A DNA stretch of 55,556 nt, taken from positions 1 to 55,556 of the forward strand of contig JBBROE010000012.1 of NCBI GenBank assembly GCA_038229695.1, read 5' to 3'. Below the pieces are notes generated by a model. It was given only the letters and a program-made list of their open reading frames with translations, was not told the origin of the DNA and did no database searches. How positions within the stretch are numbered: position 1 is the stretch's first letter; each line of letters begins with the position of its first letter. The position numbers and the translations under genes were made by a program. The stretch comes from JACMLD01 sp038229695 (GTDB lineage: Bacteria; Bacteroidota; Bacteroidia; Chitinophagales; Chitinophagaceae). Positions 44,419-53,172 of the stretch are shown here, piece by piece.

Positions 44419-45907
44419 AGATTGCCTTGTATTTTGCTGTTGCATAATCAATAAAATAATCAATGTTAAGCGGCTCCCCGCTAATACGCTCACAGAGTTC
44501 CTGGCTGGTGTAGCGTCGTCCGTGCCGGTGTATGGACGTACGTAACCAGCTCAATAACGGTTTGTACTCCCCTTTTGTTATCCCGGCATCCAATGCTGGT
44601 ACATCTTTGCGTGCTGAAGCGAAGAATTGGGCTGCATATAGGCTTCCCAGGCTGTAGGTAGGAAAGTACCCGAAGCTGCCGTGGCTCCAGTGAACATCCT
44701 GGAGACAGCCGTGCCGGTCGTCCGGTACCTCAATACCAAGCAGGCTGCGGTAGCTCTGGTTCCACCATTCCGGGATTTCCGCCACATCCAGGCTGCCATC
44801 GATTACTTTCTTTTCCAGTTCATAGCGCACCTGGACATGAAAATGGTACGTGAGTTCGTCAGCTTCGGTTCTGATCAATGACGGCCTTACGGTATTGATC
44901 GCGCGGTAAAACTGCTGCAGCGAAATGTCGCCTAATGCCTCCGGGAACCGGTGCTGTGCCCGGGGATATAAATATTGCCAGGCATCAAGACTGCGGCCGA
45001 CGTTATTTTCCCATAGCCTCGACTGGGATTCATGGATACCCAGAGACGTGAATTCGCCAAGCGGCAGGCCGTAGGCACCATCTGGAAGACCCTGCTCGTA
45101 GAGTCCGTGCCCCCCCTCATGGATACAGCTCCACGTCATATTGCCGAAATCATTTTCGTCGATACGCGTGGTGAGCCGTACATCCTGGCTGCTGAAGTTG
45201 GTGGTGAAGGGATGTTCAGCGATGTCCTGGCGGCCGGCGTCAAAATCGAAACCTATCTGGCGAAGGATATCCATCCCGAATTGCCACTGGCTGTTTTTTT
45301 CGTAATGCCGGTGCAGGAAGCCGGTTTCGGGCTGCGGCTTCCTTGCGATTTCTGTCAACAGGGTTTTGAGCGGGTCCCGAAGCCGGCTAAAGACCAGGTC
45401 GAGCTGAGCCACGGTACTGCCGCGTTCATACTGGTTGAGGAGGGCGTCGTAGGGATGGGCGGAGAAGCCAAGCAGGTCGGCTTCCTGCCGCTTCAGCCCG
45501 ATGAGGTGCTGCAGGTGGGGCTGGAAAACGCTGAAGTCACTGTTTGTTTTTGCGGTTACCCATGCCTGGAAGCTCCTGGAAGTGGCCTCGCTGAGCTGGC
45601 GTACAAAAGCAGCCGAAAGTTTGTGTTGCTGGGTATAGTCGTACCAGGTAAGTTCAATGTTCTTTTTCTGTTCATCGTCAAGCCCGTCGCAGGCCTGCAG
45701 GGATTCAAGCAAGGCTTTAAAAGACGGATCCGTAAACATACCATGGCTCATTTCGCTGAGGGTAGCTAGCTGACCTGCCCGGTGCGCCGTCCCGGTTTTG
45801 GGCATATAGGTCTCCTGGTCCCATTGTAAAACAGCGATGGCGTATCTTACGTCCGCAATCTTTTGCATCCGGGCTACGTATTGTGCATACCGTTCGGTAT
45901 AATTCAT
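44408..45907 (-). CDS. carboxypeptidase M32 (thermostable carboxypeptidase 1)
   Basis: 499 residues, the usual length. The metal-binding motif HEGGH gives His263, Glu264 and His267; downstream ESQSRLWENNVGRS contributes the Glu ligand and GIEVPDDRHGCLQDVHWSHG is the M32 C-terminal signature. It removes C-terminal residues with broad specificity in the cytoplasm. HEGGH differs from the more usual HE(F/M)GH only at the variable x. No signal peptide. Confidence 0.95.
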   Translation of the reverse strand: MNYTERYAQYVARMQKIADVRYAIAVLQWDQETYMPKTGTAHRAGQLATLSEMSHGMFTDPSFKALLESLQACDGLDDEQKKNIELTWYDYTQQHKLSAAFVRQLSEATSRSFQAWVTAKTNSDFSVFQPHLQHLIGLKRQEADLLGFSAHPYDALLNQYERGSTVAQLDLVFSRLRDPLKTLLTEIARKPQPETGFLHRHYEKNSQWQFGMDILRQIGFDFDAGRQDIAEHPFTTNFSSQDVRLTTRIDENDFGNMTWSCIHEGGHGLYEQGLPDGAYGLPLGEFTSLGIHESQSRLWENNVGRSLDAWQYLYPRAQHRFPEALGDISLQQFYRAINTVRPSLIRTEADELTYHFHVQVRYELEKKVIDGSLDVAEIPEWWNQSYRSLLGIEVPDDRHGCLQDVHWSHGSFGYFPTYSLGSLYAAQFFASARKDVPALDAGITKGEYKPLLSWLRTSIHRHGRRYTSQELCERISGEPLNIDYFIDYATAKYKAIYGW

Positions 45908-46005
45908 AGTGTAAAAAGGTTCAAAACATTGTTAATAGAAAGATAGCCGGCCCCGAAGCGGCGGCATTGCAATAAATTAGCAAAATCCACTATTTTTATT
46001 TTGCC

Positions 46006-48432
46006 ATGTATAAGCAAATGTACAGTTCCTTTATTTTTTTCGCTGTTCTTTTGAGTGCTGTTACGCAAGCGAATGCGCAGAACATCGACTCGCTTCTCGG
46101 AATTTCCAAAAAAGCAGACCCCCAGGAAAAGATTTATATCCATTTCGACAAAAGTTATTACAACCCCGGTGAGACGATGTGGTTTAAAGCCTACATTTTT
46201 GACGGGCTTGAGCAGGCGCCGGGAACGCGAAACTTTTATGCTGAACTGCGGGATGAAAATGGAACCATCATTTCCAGGTTCACTGCCCCTGTCGGTGAAT
46301 CCAGTGCGTCCGGCAGCATTGTGATACCGGGTGGCACAATAAAACCCACCCTTTACCTCAGGGCATTCACTGCTGCCATGCTGAACGGGGACAGTAATTT
46401 TATTTATGTGAAACCCATAAAAATAATTGTGCCCGGCAAAATTGTAAAGGCGAGGCAGCTACCCGTCGTAACGATAGCATTTCTTCCGGAAGGCGGGGAC
46501 ATGATCGCCGACATTACCGGTGTAATTGCCTTTAAGATAACGGATGCTAATGGCGTTCCCGTGAATGGATCCGGGTTTATCAGGGACGCTGCCGGAACAA
46601 AGGTGACAGATTTTACGAGCGTTCACGACGGGATGGGGTCTTTTCTGCTTCATCCAAAGGCAGGGGTTGCGTATACCGCTGTGTGGAAAGATGGGACGGG
46701 CAGGGACTACACGACTAACCTCCCGGCGGTTAAATCAAAGGGTATTGCGTTGCAGCTGAAAGATGGACCGGATAGCAAAAAATTCATGCTGCAACGATCG
46801 GATAATGCGCCGGAGGATGAACAGTCGTTGCGCATTATTGCGTACATGAACCAGCAGCTTGTTTATTACGCACGGGTGAACCTGGCCTCCACCTCGGCCA
46901 CCTCGGGGTTGATCCCCACGAAACAACTGCCTACAGGGATACTGCAGGTTACGGTGTTCGATAAAAACTTTAAACCGTTGGCCGAACGGGTGAGTTTTGT
47001 GAACAACCATGATTATGAATTTGATGCCGACGCCTGGGTTCCGGTACTGAACAAAAGCAAACGTGGACTGAATACGCTGGAAGTGCAGATCACCGATACC
47101 ACTCATGCCAATCTATCACTGGCGGTAACCGACGCCGATTTGAATGTGCCGCCCTCCCCGTTCGAGGACAATATCATTTCGCACCTGTTGCTGACGGGCG
47201 ATTTGCGGGGCAGGATTGCCAATCCTTATTATTATTTTTTCAGTACATCCGACAGCGCACAGTATTATCTTGACCTGGTGATGCTGACCAATGGCTGGCG
47301 CCGCTACGCCTGGGATAAAATATTCTCCGGTAAAACGTCCACGCCGCAGGTGCAGGAAAGCAATTACCTGAGTATCGACGGCAAGCTGATTGGGATGCAA
47401 CCCGGGCGTTTTTCGCCGGATACAAAGCTGAATGGCATCCTGCAGACTAAGGATTCTGTAAAAAACTTTATTTCGTTGCCGGTAGACCGGAAGGGGAATG
47501 CCCAGACTGACGGGCTGATTTTTTACGACTATGCAAAATTATATTTCCAGTTTAATGATAAAAAGCTGGTGTTCGACAAATCTTTGCTGCAGGTAGATAA
47601 CGGTCTTGTTCATACGCCAGAGAAGATCGGGATACCGGAGGAAGCGAAAAAAACCGGGATGGAACTTGATACCGCTGCCGTGAGCCGGAATATCCGGAAT
47701 AACTCAGAAGAGACGCGGGTTGCGTTACAGCGGGCGCGGCGGGAAAAGGAGCAGGTGCTGAAGGAAGTGGTGGTGACCGGGAAGGTAAAAACCAATGAAC
47801 AGAAAATGGATGAAAAGTATGCGAGCGGACTTTTCGCAGGCGGCGACTCAAGAAATTTCGATGTTGTCAATGACCCGTTTGCGGCAAGCAGCCTTACCAT
47901 CTTCCAGTATTTACAGGGCAAGGTGGCGGGGCTTCAAATCACCGGGAGTGGCAACCCGCCTTCTATTTCCTGGCGTGGCGGAACGCCGGTATTTTACCTG
48001 GATGAAATTCAGACCGATGCCAGTTTTATGGCCAATCTCAATATGAACGATGTGGCGTACGTGAAAGTTTTCAGCCCGGGTACCACGGGCATTATTTCCA
48101 GTACAGGCGGAGGGGCGATCGCGGTATATACGAAGAAGGGCAACGACCGGACCAGTAATGAAAAGGCGAAGGGGCTGGACTATGTGCAGATCACAGGCTA
48201 CAGCCCCGTTAAACAGTTTTACTCGCCGGATTATGCCTCGCCATCGCTGCTGAGTGACCTGCCGGATTTAAGAAGTACGCTGTACTGGATGCCTTATATC
48301 ATTCTCGATAAGAACAAGAAACGAATCAAAATACAATTTTATAACAGTGATGTCACCCACCGCTTCCGGGTGGTACTGGAAGGCGTTAATGCCAACGATA
48401 GACTGGTAAGGGTGGAAAAGGTGATTGAGTAA
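46006..48432 (+). CDS. exported MG2-like / TonB-receptor plug domain protein without barrel
   Basis: 808 residues. The signal peptide ends AVTQANAQ. YIHFDKSYYNPGETMWFKAY (near residue 45) is an alpha-2-macroglobulin MG2-like opening, and beta-rich domains continue to about 590. From about residue 640, FQYLQGKVAGLQITG, then YLDEIQTD and GGGAIAVYTKKG form a TonB-dependent receptor plug. There is no following 22-strand barrel: the last 80 residues are a short extra segment. Such proteins are frequent in Bacteroidota but unexplained. A start at 46018 (MYSSFIFF) is also possible. Confidence 0.85.
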   Translation: MYKQMYSSFIFFAVLLSAVTQANAQNIDSLLGISKKADPQEKIYIHFDKSYYNPGETMWFKAYIFDGLEQAPGTRNFYAELRDENGTIISRFTAPVGESSASGSIVIPGGTIKPTLYLRAFTAAMLNGDSNFIYVKPIKIIVPGKIVKARQLPVVTIAFLPEGGDMIADITGVIAFKITDANGVPVNGSGFIRDAAGTKVTDFTSVHDGMGSFLLHPKAGVAYTAVWKDGTGRDYTTNLPAVKSKGIALQLKDGPDSKKFMLQRSDNAPEDEQSLRIIAYMNQQLVYYARVNLASTSATSGLIPTKQLPTGILQVTVFDKNFKPLAERVSFVNNHDYEFDADAWVPVLNKSKRGLNTLEVQITDTTHANLSLAVTDADLNVPPSPFEDNIISHLLLTGDLRGRIANPYYYFFSTSDSAQYYLDLVMLTNGWRRYAWDKIFSGKTSTPQVQESNYLSIDGKLIGMQPGRFSPDTKLNGILQTKDSVKNFISLPVDRKGNAQTDGLIFYDYAKLYFQFNDKKLVFDKSLLQVDNGLVHTPEKIGIPEEAKKTGMELDTAAVSRNIRNNSEETRVALQRARREKEQVLKEVVVTGKVKTNEQKMDEKYASGLFAGGDSRNFDVVNDPFAASSLTIFQYLQGKVAGLQITGSGNPPSISWRGGTPVFYLDEIQTDASFMANLNMNDVAYVKVFSPGTTGIISSTGGGAIAVYTKKGNDRTSNEKAKGLDYVQITGYSPVKQFYSPDYASPSLLSDLPDLRSTLYWMPYIILDKNKKRIKIQFYNSDVTHRFRVVLEGVNANDRLVRVEKVIE

Positions 48433-48568
48433 ACGGCGCCGGGCATTGAGGGCGGGTCAGACGCCCGCTGATTTTAAAATGGGTAATCGTATTCACCGCC
48501 GGAAGGAATCATTTTCCCCGTTTGCCGTTGGTGAGAATGGCACAGCCGCATCTCGTCAAAGGGTTCAT

Positions 48569-48735
48569 TTATTCGTAAGATCGAGCAGCCAGCAGGATTT
48601 CCGCGAACGATTTCCACGATGGCAATAACTCTTCCCGAGCATTGGGTTTTTGGGCGATGTCATTCATAAAGCCGCAGAAGGCATTAAGAAATCGTTCCAG
48701 ACCACCATTTTCCCATTCGTTTTTATCTGAGAGAA
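48569..48735 (-). pseudogene. out-of-frame DUF7660-like C-terminal remnant
   Basis: In the minus frame offset from the secreted ORF above it, the text reads SDKNEWENGGLERFL, then FCGFMNDIAQKPN, then SWKSFAEILLAARSYE and a stop at 48569. The Trp-Glu-Asn block, the short helix and the final Trp/Phe-Ala/Leu-Ala-Ala-Arg-Tyr-Glu ending resemble the DUF7660 family, small proteins often found near toxin-immunity loci (recognised from memory). The N-terminal half of that family is missing here. Either it is the eroded end of a separate gene or a one-base frameshift in the T run 48720-48724 links it to the upstream ORF. Confidence 0.5.
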
Positions 48736-49035
48736 TCCGCTGCCTTTATAAATATTGCGGCCAAATATATTGGTGTTGATAGTGTCACTGCCCACCCGGT
48801 AGAGACTATCGTTGAGCTTCAGCCATACTTTCCGGAATTCCGTAAACCCATCTCCTTTATTGGTCAGTAAGGCACCCGTTTCCCCGCTCGTCCGGTTTTT
48901 CAACACCAGTTCGGCAGTATCGCAGTTGCTGAAAACAAGCAGGCTGTCCGCTTTGATCCGGAAGACCTGCTGCCCCGCGGCGGACATCGTCACCAAGAGA
49001 ATAGAAGAAAACAAAATAGCGATTTTTAAAACCAT
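48664..49035 (-). CDS. exported protein, truncated or frameshifted at its C-terminus
   Basis: 123 residues with signal peptide (IAILFSSILLVTMSAAGQ). The mature part SLLVFSNCDTAELVLKNR, LTNKGDGFTEFRKVWLKLND and RVGSDTINTNIFGRN resembles the N-terminal module of long secreted tail-like proteins of Chitinophagaceae (recognised from memory, not certain). The end (KMVVWNDFLMPSAAL) looks like out-of-frame text: another frame from about 48735 stays open to 48569 and codes a different conserved-looking segment. I therefore regard this as a shortened or broken gene rather than a normal small protein. Confidence 0.55.
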   Translation of the reverse strand: MVLKIAILFSSILLVTMSAAGQQVFRIKADSLLVFSNCDTAELVLKNRTSGETGALLTNKGDGFTEFRKVWLKLNDSLYRVGSDTINTNIFGRNIYKGSGFSQIKTNGKMVVWNDFLMPSAAL

Positions 49036-49186
49036 GGGACAATATTTTAAATGAAAGAAGCCTTCAGCAGTTACAGAGAATCCTATGGGTGCAGCAAAAG
49101 GACTGGATGAAGATAGATCACCCGGGAGGGCACACCATAGTCAAAGCCACGGCAAAGCGTAGTATTAATGCGGCCATGGCATGTAG

Positions 49187-49220
49187 AAAAAAAAATCCCG
49201 GTTACGTGTGTAACCGGGAT
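49187..49220 (-). terminator. intrinsic terminator of htpG
   Basis: Minus strand: 11-bp perfect stem ATCCCGGTTAC / GTAACCGGGAT with a 4-base loop, followed by nine T, 21 bases past the htpG stop. Confidence 0.92.
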
Positions 49221-49241
49221 GCAGTAAATGAAAAATAGGTA

Positions 49242-51083
49242 TTAAACGATGCTGCCTTCCTTATTTGTATCCATAAGCTCAACGCTGCGGTTAATGAAAG
49301 CCGTTAAATGATTTCCCTTTAGCAAGCCCTGGGAAAGCATCGCAAGATCAGCCAGGTTATGTACAAACTTCTCCTGCCTGTCTTTGTTGGTTTCCGCAAC
49401 GAGCGATTGGTAGATAGGATGATTGCCGTTAACCGTGAGCGTAACCTCATCAGGCATGTTGGCATAAAAACTTCCCATTGGACCGCTCATGGCGCTCATA
49501 TCTTTCATGCGGCGCATGAACTCTGGCCGGGTAGCGATCACCGGAGGCGCGGCAGGGCTGAGCCCCTTTATTTCCACGGTCACATGGCGGCCTTCGGTGT
49601 TCTGCTCGAAAAGTTTCTTCAGGGTTTCGGATTCATCTTTAGTGAGTGCCGCTTCCTGGTTTTCCTGTTTGTCGACCAGGTTGTCGGCAATATCTGCATC
49701 CACGCGGATGAAATGAACATCACTCCATTTCTGTTCCATCTGGTTGATGAAACCGGCATCCACGATGGTTTCCAGCTTCACTACTTTATATCCTTTTTCC
49801 ACGGCCGCCTGAACGTAAGCATCCTGCTGGACGGGGTTGGTGCTGTAAATGATTACCAGTTTGCCGTCCTTATTTTTCTGTACGCCTTCTGTCGCTGCCC
49901 GGTATTCATCGAGCGTAAAAAATTTTCCGGTGCCTGTTTCTTCAAACACATGAAACTTATTGGCCTTTTCCAGGAATTTGTCGTCAGTCATCATCCCGTA
50001 CTTGACAAACAAGCCAAGGCTCTCCCATTTCTCTTCAAACGAGGCGCGGTCTTTACTAAAAATTTCTTCCAGCTTATCGGCTACTTTTTTGGTGATATGG
50101 CTGTTTATCTTCCTTACGTTTGGATCGCCCTGCAGATAGCTCCGGCTAACGTTGAGTGGTATATCGGGGCTGTCGATAACGCCCTGGAGCAGCATCAGGA
50201 ATTCGGGGACGATGTCTTTTACTTCGTCGGTGACAAAAACCTGGTTGCTGTATAACTGGATCTTATCTTTCTGGATTTCGTACGATTGCTTGATTTTAGG
50301 AAAGTACAGAATACCGGTCAGGTTGAATGGGTAGTCTACATTCAGGTGGATCCAGAAAAGCGGTGCTTCATTAAACGGGTAAAGTACCTTGTAAAAGCTC
50401 TGGTAATCTTCAGCGGTCAGTTCAGAGGGCTTTTTGGTCCAGGCAGGAGTAGTGTTATTGATTTGCTCGTTTTCGAAATAAATAGGTACCGGCAGAAAGC
50501 GACAAAACTTTTTGAGGATTTCTGTAAGCCGGTGGGCATCTAAAAATTCCCTGCTTTCCTCGTTGACATACATAATGATGTCTGTTCCCCTATCCGCTTT
50601 TTCAGTATCCTCCAATGTAAACTCGGGGCTGCCATCACATTCCCACCGCACAGCTTTGACATCTTCCCGGTAGCTTTTGCTGATGATTTCCACTTTTTCA
50701 CTGATCATGAAAGACGAGTAGAATCCCAGCCCGAAATGCCCGATGATGCTGGCCTCACCCTGACCTTTGTATTTAGTCAGGAACTCTTCCGCGCCACTAA
50801 AGGCCACCTGGTTGATGTATTTATCGATCTCCTCCCCTGTCATGCCCACACCCTTATCGCTGACGGTGATGGTTTTGGCTTCGCCATCCAGTTTTATATC
50901 GATGCGCAGCTCGCCCAAATCACCTTTGGCTTCGCCGATAGAAGACAGGGTCTTAATTTTCTGGGTGGCATCCACCGCATTACTAACCAATTCCCGCAGG
51001 AAAATGTCATGGTCGCTGTATAAAAACTTCTTAATTATCGGAAAAATATTTTCCGTCTGAACACGAATGTTTCCTTTTTGCAT
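49242..51083 (-). CDS. htpG: molecular chaperone HtpG (Hsp90)
   Basis: 613 residues. The N-terminal ATPase is clear: FLRELVSNAVDATQKI holds the catalytic Glu, DKGVGMTGEEI the N2 motif, and GHFGLGFYSSFMI the G2 box. The middle and C-terminal domains follow, with the C-terminal dimerisation region near NHPIYQSLVAETN. HtpG holds and remodels clients under heat or oxidative stress. It is transcribed alone; neither HtpG-typical neighbours nor a -7 box are evident. Confidence 0.97.
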   Translation of the reverse strand: MQKGNIRVQTENIFPIIKKFLYSDHDIFLRELVSNAVDATQKIKTLSSIGEAKGDLGELRIDIKLDGEAKTITVSDKGVGMTGEEIDKYINQVAFSGAEEFLTKYKGQGEASIIGHFGLGFYSSFMISEKVEIISKSYREDVKAVRWECDGSPEFTLEDTEKADRGTDIIMYVNEESREFLDAHRLTEILKKFCRFLPVPIYFENEQINNTTPAWTKKPSELTAEDYQSFYKVLYPFNEAPLFWIHLNVDYPFNLTGILYFPKIKQSYEIQKDKIQLYSNQVFVTDEVKDIVPEFLMLLQGVIDSPDIPLNVSRSYLQGDPNVRKINSHITKKVADKLEEIFSKDRASFEEKWESLGLFVKYGMMTDDKFLEKANKFHVFEETGTGKFFTLDEYRAATEGVQKNKDGKLVIIYSTNPVQQDAYVQAAVEKGYKVVKLETIVDAGFINQMEQKWSDVHFIRVDADIADNLVDKQENQEAALTKDESETLKKLFEQNTEGRHVTVEIKGLSPAAPPVIATRPEFMRRMKDMSAMSGPMGSFYANMPDEVTLTVNGNHPIYQSLVAETNKDRQEKFVHNLADLAMLSQGLLKGNHLTAFINRSVELMDTNKEGSIV

Positions 51084-51130
51084 AAGACTTTTACTTTACT
51101 GATTATTCAACAAGGAGTTATCAAAGAAAA

Positions 51131-51161
51131 TGCCACTCCGGACCCGGCTGACAGAGTGGCA
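51131..51161. other. stem-loop upstream of htpG
   Basis: Perfect 8-bp stem TGCCACTC / GAGTGGCA with a 15-base loop. On the minus strand it is followed by TTTTCTTT, so it looks like a terminator pointing at htpG, 48 bases before its ATG. No gene on that strand feeds it. Confidence 0.4.
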
Positions 51162-51229
51162 AGCATTAGTTTTTATTAAATTAACAAAATTTAATGGGGG
51201 GAGGAGTGTATTTCCTTCCCAGCCCTTAG

Positions 51230-52233
51230 ACTACAGCCACTGCTACGGTGCTTCTTCATCCTTCCGGCACTCCTGTCCCCATAACAAGTCCGTATCAGAT
51301 CTCCCTGCAAATAACACCACTGCCCCTTTGCTGAGCACACTCCTGCCTCCGCAGTGCTATACCAGCGTATCAGGTTCATATAATGCCGTCTCCATCCAGG
51401 TACTGGTCGCCTCAATCCCGCCAACGGGGAAGTGCTTGCTTCCAGTTTTCCCTCACTCCCGCTGCAGGCTTGTATTCATAAGCAAATTGATTTTGGCACC
51501 CGGGCAATCGGCACGGGGCCAATAGACTATCACATAAGAACCGGCAAGGTAGCTATGTTATCGACATCGCCTAAGGATCCATCCTGGCCAACCCTGCCTG
51601 GGAGTTGAAAAGCAATACTCTCACCTATAGCTGACCGGCAGGTGTCGCCTTAACCTTTCGAATATATTTGAACTGCGGTGCAGGAACCTCATCTTCGGTT
51701 AACCGGCGGGTAGACGATCTGGCAGTGACCGCTACAGGCATGGTGGGCGGTGGTGACGTCTGCACTCCCACATTTACAACTGTAAAGGTTTGACGCGGAG
51801 CGAATCAAGGAGTGGGGTGAATTTTGCGGCGCTTGGGACAGTGGAGGCTAAGGGCAATTCTGCAGTGGCTGTTAACTATGGTTTCCTGGATAAACAACCT
51901 CACGGCGGTATTAATTATTATCGTTTGAAGCAGCTTGACCGAGACGGGCAATTCGTTATCTCGCCGGTGGTGAAGGTCAGTTTCCTTGCCGGGACAGTTG
52001 TGGCCCTGAGCCCCAACCCCGCCCATGGTTACCTGAATATTTCCATGGCCGACCAGCATGCAACGGTAAAGATGATGCTGGTGGATATGGCGGGCAAAGT
52101 GGTGTTCCAGGAGCAGCTGGGCCAGGGAAGCACCAGTTATTGCATCAGCCTTTCCGCCGTTACCCCCGGATTGTATATGATAAAGCTGGTGGGAACGGCC
52201 GTAGCCATGACCCAAAAGCTGGTCATACAATAG
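51230..52233 (+). pseudogene. decayed T9SS cargo gene; only the type A sorting end remains in frame
   Basis: Recognisable protein text continues through several frames. One frame gives FQFSLTPAAGLYS (near 51,450), a stop and a frame change, then DFGTRAIGTGPIDYHIRTG, then back to SYVIDIA, a TAA, GSILANPAWELKSNTLTYS, a TGA, PAGVALTFRIYLNCGAG, then VDDLAVTATGMVGGGD and another stop. The frame changes again at about 51,790 and runs open to 52,233: GVNFAALGTVEAKG, INYYRLKQLDRDG, then a type A sorting domain (ALSPNPAHGYLNISM, GLYMIKLVG, MTQKLVIQ). The earlier pieces match secreted proteins with beta-sandwich modules. No start or signal peptide remains. Confidence 0.75.
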
Positions 52234-52251
52234 GTTTTAGCAGTTAAAATT

Positions 52252-52287
52252 GCAAAAGCTCCTGGTTTTCAGGGGCTTTTGCTTTTT
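52252..52287 (+). terminator. intrinsic terminator after the decayed cargo gene
   Basis: GCAAAAGC / GCTTTTGC stem extended by CCTG / CAGG across a bulge, then five T, 18 bases past the sorting-domain stop. Confidence 0.8.
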
Positions 52288-52403
52288 AGTCCCTGCGTTG
52301 CGCCGGGGAGCTATCACCGGGAGATTTTTTTCGCCTGACGGCGGATGATGGTGTCAGCGTCCCGGACAGGGGTTCTTTTCGTTGAAAATTCCGCTAATTA
52401 GAC

Positions 52404-52434
52404 TTTGCCGCTTACGCCTTTTGGTCTACCTTCG
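52404..52434 (+). promoter_or_regulatory. promoter of rpsF-rpsR-rplI (TTTG-N19-TACCTTCG)
   Basis: TTTG at 52404-52407, 19 bases, TACCTTCG at 52427-52434 (one mismatch to TAnnTTTG). Expected start near 52440, giving a leader of about 30 bases. Confidence 0.65.
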
Positions 52435-52471
52435 CAGCCCAAATAATTTTTAAACTAAAAAAACAGGGTTC

Positions 52472-52828
52472 ATGAACAACTATGAATTGATGGTGATTTT
52501 TACCCCTGTGCTTTCTGAGGAGGATTTTAAAGCCGCCCAGAAAAAGTACGCTTCGCTCGTTACAGACAATGGCGGAGAGGTGACGAACGAAAATCCCTGG
52601 GGACTGAAATCACTGGCGTATCCAATTGCCAAGAAGACCACTGGTCTCTACCTGGTAATGGAATACAGTGCGCCATCCACCTTCAATGAGAAGTTGAAGA
52701 TTCAGCTTCTGCGTGACGAGAGTGTGCTCCGTCACATGTTTACCGTGCTCGATAAATACGCCGTCGAGTACAACAACCGCAAGAGAAGTGGCGTACATTC
52801 TGCAACAGAAAAAACAGTGGGGGTTTAA
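52472..52828 (+). CDS. rpsF: 30S ribosomal protein S6
   Basis: 118 residues, normal size. NYELMVIFTPVLSEEDF at the N-terminus, the middle block GEVTNENPWGLKSLAYPI, and LLRDESVLRHMFTVLDK are conserved S6 features. S6 pairs with S18 on the platform of the small subunit; the genes are adjacent (3 bases apart), as is usual. The short C-terminal tail is variable. Confidence 0.97.
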   Translation: MNNYELMVIFTPVLSEEDFKAAQKKYASLVTDNGGEVTNENPWGLKSLAYPIAKKTTGLYLVMEYSAPSTFNEKLKIQLLRDESVLRHMFTVLDKYAVEYNNRKRSGVHSATEKTVGV

Positions 52829-52831
52829 ACC

Positions 52832-53098
52832 ATGGCTAAAGCAAATGAGATTAAATACCTCACCGCCATCAAGACGGAGAAACGTCAGAAGAAATATTGC
52901 CGGTTTAAGAAAATGGGCATTAAGTACATTGACTACAAGGATGGTGAGTTTCTGAAGAAATTTCTGAATGAACAGGGTAAACTGTTACCCCGCCGTATCA
53001 CCGGCAATTCACTCAAATTTCAGCGCAAGGTGTCCGACGCGGTTAAGAAAGCCCGCCAGATGGCCATCCTGCCTTATGTTACGGATCTTTTAAAGTAA
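52832..53098 (+). CDS. rpsR: 30S ribosomal protein S18
   Basis: 88 residues. The S18 core is clear: KKYCRFKKMGIKYIDYKD, FLNEQGKLLPRRITGN and AVKKARQMAILPYVTD. The Cys-x-Phe block is in the zinc-less form (single Cys). It binds S6 on the small subunit. Translation is probably coupled to rpsF. Confidence 0.97.
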   Translation: MAKANEIKYLTAIKTEKRQKKYCRFKKMGIKYIDYKDGEFLKKFLNEQGKLLPRRITGNSLKFQRKVSDAVKKARQMAILPYVTDLLK

Positions 53099-53172
53099 AC
53101 CTCACCCTAACCCTGCCTTGTGCGGGAACAGTTCTGCCTAGCAGAATTGGGATGGTGAACAAAAAGTAAACA

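Noticed and set aside
51190..51480. A TPP riboswitch or structured RNA on the minus strand (GAACCTGAT at 51,369-51,377)
   Set aside because: The CTGAGA half of the TPP core is absent, no thiamine gene follows, and the sequence reads better as decayed protein repeats on the plus strand.
51130..51525. A 131-codon ORF upstream of the decayed cargo gene
   Set aside because: It is one frame of the eroded gene; conserved pieces lie in other frames, and no family matches the ORF itself.
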